This document shows positions 60,401 through 64,000 of a stretch of 64,000 nt of DNA, in pieces. The position numbers and the translations under genes were made by a program. The DNA is taken from NCBI RefSeq assembly GCF_963169125.1, contig NC_084793.1, positions 232,515,360 to 232,579,359 of the forward strand, read 5' to 3'. The DNA comes from Humulus lupulus (taxonomy: Eukaryota > Streptophyta > Magnoliopsida > Rosales > Cannabaceae). A model generated the notes under the pieces. The model was not told where the DNA came from, did not search any database, and saw nothing but the letters and a program-made list of their open reading frames with translations. Numbering within the stretch: position 1 is the stretch's first letter; the number at the start of each line of letters is the position of its first letter.

Positions 60401-60796
60401 TGATGAAGGGGTAGAGTTGGCTGCAGGAAGTCTATCCGAACGGCTGTGTCTGGACCGATTACTCCGGCGAGACTTAGGAGCCTCACCTTGCCTCTCTCCA
60501 ACGTTAACGTTGGTTGTGAGAGGGGGTAGTCGGTCCAGAATATCCTGGATTTGCTGACCAGCTGCTGCTAACTGGCTCCTCAGCTGAGCATTCTCCATCT
60601 CCACCGTAGTATAATAACGCGGATTCGGATTAGGTGGCCGGGGCGCTGAACTACCAGTGTCGTCTTGGCCCGCTAGCTGCTTTCCTGGCCTCTGCTGGAC
60701 TTCAGGAATTTGCTCATCAGGGATGGCAACATGGTGGGCCTCCTGCCCATCATGCTGTTCTGTTTCGTTGCCATGTCTGGATCGAGTGGTCACCAT
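57489..60796 (-). pseudogene. Element C gag-protease (disabled)
   Basis: The gag start is at 60796 (MVTTRSRHGNE), with an Arg/Ser-rich region (59620-60500) that may bind RNA. The capsid domain begins at about 59546 (FRMPHLSKFNGDGDPSDHLG). A nucleocapsid-like CRFHNDVGHNTDDC lies at about 58650-58695 and protease with LVDNGSSVNLLFRS at about 58210-58255. A frameshift near 59636 and TGA 59556-59558 separate the two halves, and TAA 57489-57491 cuts protease from RT. B is intact at the first site, so that lesion is specific to C. The open 685-residue piece is the longest in the window. Confidence 0.95.
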
Positions 60797-60832
60797 AGTT
60801 GGATGTTGGTGGTAGTACTAATCGAACAACTC

Positions 60833-60852
60833 TCTCAATGAAAGCACCAAAC
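60833..60852 (-). other. Element C primer binding site region
   Basis: On the minus strand TTTGGTGCTTTCATTGAGAG follows the 5' LTR; identical to B. Confidence 0.6.
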
Positions 60853-61627
60853 TGTTGACGCGGTTCTTCGCCAACAGGTAATTAAGAGAAGAAAAGAAAG
60901 GGATTAGTACTGAAAGTAGAACCGTCACAGATATGAAATCTTAGAGAATGAACTAGGTGACTCCAGACACGTTTTTTAAGTGGTTCAAAGGTTAAAATCC
61001 TTCTACTCCACTAGTCAATATTATTCATATATTCAGGGTATTTGGTTTACAAAGTATATGGCTCTTCAGAGACTATTTTTCCCAACCCCTATCAACTCCC
61101 AGGGTCCCCATATTTATAGGAGAAGGCACCTGGAAGTTGGTAGGGAGGTCATCCCGTGACCTTACCATTTGTCATATCAACTCTGTGACAATTATGATTA
61201 ATTCCTAAACCTGACACATAAGTGTGGTCTAATCAGTGTGTAAGGAGATAATGGGCCGCACGGCCCAACACAGCCGTGGGTGTCTGAATGCGCACGTTCC
61301 TGCTGCGTGTCCGAGAAGTCAGGGGGATATCGGACACGTGATGTCAGATATATGCACGTTTATCTTGCGTGTATTGACTTTACAAAGGGCCAGAGATCCA
61401 TGGCCAGCTCGTACCACGAGCTGCTTCCCTGAATCGACCTTCAGCCTTCAGGTCTTCTGATGCCTTCCTCCAGTCTTGGGGGCCCTTGGTGAGCCTTTGA
61501 GGATCCCTCGAGCTAAGAAGGTACGATCTGGAAACAGGATTTCCGGCCTGGGGGAGTCCTCCGACTAAACTATGATTAGTCCGAGACTCGACCTGCTAAT
61601 AAGCTCGTGGGAAAACCAGGGCGTACA
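60853..61627 (-). repeat. 5' LTR of element C (775 bp)
   Basis: It is a direct repeat of 48929-49703 with the same length and ends. Confidence 0.97.
61111..61118 (-). promoter_or_regulatory. Element C LTR TATA box
   Basis: TATAAATA on the minus strand (context CTCCTATAAATATGGGG) is conserved in A and B and is the likely promoter of the sense transcript. Confidence 0.65.
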
Positions 61628-61632
61628 AGTAT
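61628..61632. repeat. Target-site duplication of element C (right), AGTAT
   Basis: It matches 48924-48928. Confidence 0.96.
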
Positions 61633-62480
61633 TTTAATAAACAACATAATATAAATAATGATTATGATTCTTTCGTATTTTATTCTCATTAATTTCTCCA
61701 TTATTTATTCTGATTCTAGTTATAGTAAACATGTCATAAAAATAACTATTCAACCAAAATTTATCAATTGCAATAAAAAAGTATAATAAAAATAAAAACT
61801 TATTTGTTGTGAATGGCACATACTCCATCAAAAATATTCTTTAAAGTTGCCAAAATTTCAATAACCCAATAAAATATTTGGGCACCTATTCTTAAAAAAA
61901 AAATCAGGCTAATGGTGCTCACTTTCATCTTTTTCTCTAAAAACATATATTCACACATAAATTTATAAAAATTATAAATTAATTTAAATTAAATAATTTA
62001 AATATTATAACAAATTTAAGTTAGACCAAATTTAAAATTAGAAGATAAAAATTACTTATTAATAATTAATAAATCTTATATAATTAAATAATACAAAATA
62101 ATTCATTGAAAAGAAAAATGCATAATAATTCATTGATTAAAAAAATACATAAAAATTATAAGTTGATGATATTTATAAGATCTCTGCATAAGTCAATGCT
62201 ACAATTTATTACTACTACTTAGAGCACTCACAACAACAGCTGTAAAATGTTTAATTCTGTAAAATATAAAGAATTTATCATAAAAGAATGCTCAAGCAGC
62301 TCCTTTATCCTTTATATGTTTTACATAAAGTTATCGTTACTCCTCTACATTTATAGATTAATGTAGATACATCAAATCATATTTTAATAATTTCTCCTTC
62401 TTTCTTTTCCTACTTAGCTTGCCGCCCACATATTTCCCCTCTCCGTTGCTTGGCGCCAAAGAAGAGAAGATCTATGTTGC
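61633..62480. other. AT-rich intergenic DNA
   Basis: No gene is seen. The last 150 bp become pyrimidine-rich and lead into the prenyltransferase fragment, so they may be its former 5' flank. Confidence 0.45.
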
Positions 62481-62506
62481 TTGGGAGATCTTAGAAAGCC
62501 ATAGGC

Positions 62507-62720
62507 ATGGAATATTCTTCGAAGAAAGACACAATGGAGCATGTTCTGTCTTTGTCTCCGACCTCAAACTCGTTCGACAAAGATCGGCATGCCATGTTCT
62601 TGCAGATGATGTACCAGCTTATTCCCTACCAGTACCAAACCCAGAGATCAATTGGCTTACTCTCGCTTACTTTGTCATCTTGGGCCTTAACTTCCTCACT
62701 TCACTCTATACAATATGTGT
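62507..62720 (+). pseudogene. Fragment resembling protein geranylgeranyltransferase type I beta subunit (first exon, frameshifted)
   Basis: The enzyme attaches a C20 prenyl group to CaaX proteins in the cytosol. From ATG 62507 the reading SFDKDRHAMFLQMMYQLIPY then QYQTQ matches the conserved N-terminus of plant beta subunits. Near 62640 the match shifts frame by one base and goes on as EINWLTLAYFVILGLNFLTSL until about 62716. Similarity then ends, either at an intron or at a break; none of the later catalytic repeats are seen to the window end. A one-base deletion makes it unlikely to be functional. It could be a decayed gene or a captured fragment. The family call rests on recalled motifs and needs a search. 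Confidence 0.65.
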
Positions 62721-63071
62721 TCATGCCTCTGTTTGCTCTTTTTCTTTTTCTCAAGAAAATGCCAAGAAAATTTTGATTTTGAGTTTTATTGTATATATAT
62801 AGAGAGAGAAAAAAAAGATGAGATCTTTCACAGTTTCTCTTTGGTATGATTGGTTAATCATTTAAGTCAAAGCAATTAAACATAACTGAATTTAGTTATG
62901 GATGGTTGATGTTAAGACACGGTCTCTTTAGTCATAATATAAATAAACTGATTTTTTCTTTGAATTAAGTTAGAAAGAAAGAAAGAAAGAAACTTAGAGA
63001 GAGATAGAGTTTAGAAGAAAAGAGAGTTCTCTGTCTCTGTTGTGTATTGGAGCAAGATTCCATTGATGTAT
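62721..63071. other. Intergenic or intronic stretch with GAAA microsatellite
   Basis: It holds a GA-rich run, including a (GAAA)n run at about 62970-62990. No coding sequence is seen. It could be the first intron of the adjacent fragment. Confidence 0.4.
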
Positions 63072-64000
63072 TGTAACGCCCTAGTTAACCAACATCGTTA
63101 CACTGTGTGTTTAAAATAATGCTTAACTTGCTAAGCGACTCATTTGGACTTAAATGTGTAATTAAAGACTAAGTCAAGGTTATGTATTAAAAAATTTGGT
63201 CAACAAAATGATTATTTTTCATTAAAATATTAAGTTTATACATTGGATAAAAAAAAAAACGTTTACAGACTAACAAAAGACAGAAAGGAATACAATTTAG
63301 TCATCCTAAGCGGCAAAACAGGGTTCAACTCTAGTTTCTCCCAGGCTATCTCGATCGTGGTAGTCAAGTAGGCTTCATATGTACACACCGCCCTTGAAGC
63401 TCTCCAACTCATGGCTGGTCCAACTATCATTTTCTCTTACCTGCACCACATAGCACCCGTGAGCCAAGGCTCAGCAAGAAAACTTAAATCAACATGCACA
63501 ACTGAGTAACAGTATATATACAGTAAACTCAAATCAATAAATTAAACCAACAACAGGATATGTGCAACAACCTCAACAATGATATTCAACTCAATCAAAT
63601 GCATAAACCAATCTCATCAATCAATATAAATAATTAAGTACAAACCACACTTTTGTTTATTGTATACTGTTTAGGCCCGGCGCCCTTAGGCTAGGCTGCG
63701 CTCTGCACACTTGCTATTGACCCCCGACACCCTTAGGCCGACCTTTAAATAGATATAATCACAAATATACATTGCACAACAAGCAATCAGAGGCAGCGTA
63801 TACAAGCATGCCTATCTAGATATTCTCAGATACAGATATATTCACAATCATAACATATTCATTAATAGGGGTCTAAGCCCCATTCACAACCCAGGTGCAG
63901 TTTTCTTACCTTAAGTCCCAAGCAGCCAGTGTATGGTAGTCCCGAGCACGATCCTTATCCCTAAGCCCTAGCGGTATAACCTAGTCACAATGTAATAATA
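63072..64000 (-). repeat. Element F: inverted partial LTR related to the D LTR
   Basis: The start TGTAACGCCCTAG is the reverse complement of the D LTR end (GGGCATTACA region). The block at about 63440-63480 (cttacctgcaccacatagcacc, in two parts, then gtgagccaaggct) mirrors D at about 4520-4565. The D-like reading also covers 'ctcatttggacttaa' near 63148. The window ends inside it. Confidence 0.8.

Larger units (their letters stand above)
48929..61627 (-). mobile_element. Element C: full-length Tat-lineage Ty3/gypsy (12.7 kb) with an intact antisense gene
   Basis: Two 775-bp LTRs, a perfect TSD, PBS, gag-pol with dual RNase H, two polypurine tracts, a tandem array and a plus-strand spliced gene define it. 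It is inserted in AT-rich host DNA, not in another transposon. The LTRs differ at about 13 positions by eye (about 1.7%), nearly all transitions, so insertion is fairly recent. Confidence 0.97.

Noticed and set aside
62419..62802. 127-codon ORF as an intact gene
   Set aside because: Only its middle (about 62643-62716) matches the prenyltransferase family; the rest is flanking sequence in the wrong frame.
62967..62992. (GAAA)n run as a regulatory element
   Set aside because: An ordinary short microsatellite with no supporting context.

Overview
The window is plant nuclear DNA, most likely from a eudicot. The evidence is nested plant-type LTR retrotransposons, a plant L1 LINE, a PPR gene of the plant organelle family that resembles Arabidopsis At4g19191, and a fragment resembling a plant protein geranylgeranyltransferase beta subunit. 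Cannabaceae is possible, but this is only an impression. About 85% of the window is transposon. I see no rRNA, tRNA or CRISPR.

Layout. 1-4927 is the 3' part (pol, then a 2.07-kb LTR) of a plus-strand Ty3/gypsy Tekay-type chromovirus (element D). D sits in an old minus-strand Ty1/copia element whose pieces run from 4928 to 42633. That copia was also hit by a 5'-truncated L1 (about 6411-10188) and by element A (11485-41422, minus, Ty3/gypsy Tat lineage, TSD AACAT). A was later split by element N (18307-28229, complete minus-strand Tekay element, TSD CGCCA) and by element B (29662-37185, Tat-family element lacking almost all of gag-pol, TSD GTTGG). 42634-48923 is a small host island: a short copia remnant (E), the intact single-exon PPR gene (44755-46719, minus) and a 1.2-kb foldback element just upstream of its start. 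48929-61627 is element C, a full-length Tat relative of A and B (TSD AGTAT). 61633-63071 holds AT-rich DNA and the broken prenyltransferase fragment. 63072-64000 is the start of an inverted LTR related to that of D.

The most interesting system is in the Tat elements A, B and C. Each is transcribed on the minus strand from its LTR, but each also carries, between pol and the 3' LTR, a plus-strand (antisense) gene. All three copies share the same architecture: a TATA box just inside the LTR, a 5'-UTR intron, four coding exons with GT-AG introns at matching positions, an N-terminal domain resembling the Pfam 'putative gypsy type transposon' family (PF04195), and a C-terminal coiled coil. In C the spliced reading frame is intact (2343 bp, 780 aa) although C's gag-pol has six lesions. 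B lost about 5 kb of gag-pol but kept the antisense gene. The gene ends at a 117-119-bp tandem array and a second, internal copy of the polypurine tract, so sense and antisense transcription would converge there. Extra antisense ORFs are known in Tat-lineage elements. The five-exon structure, the promoter, the duplicated polypurine tract and retention in a pol-less derivative are what merit follow-up.
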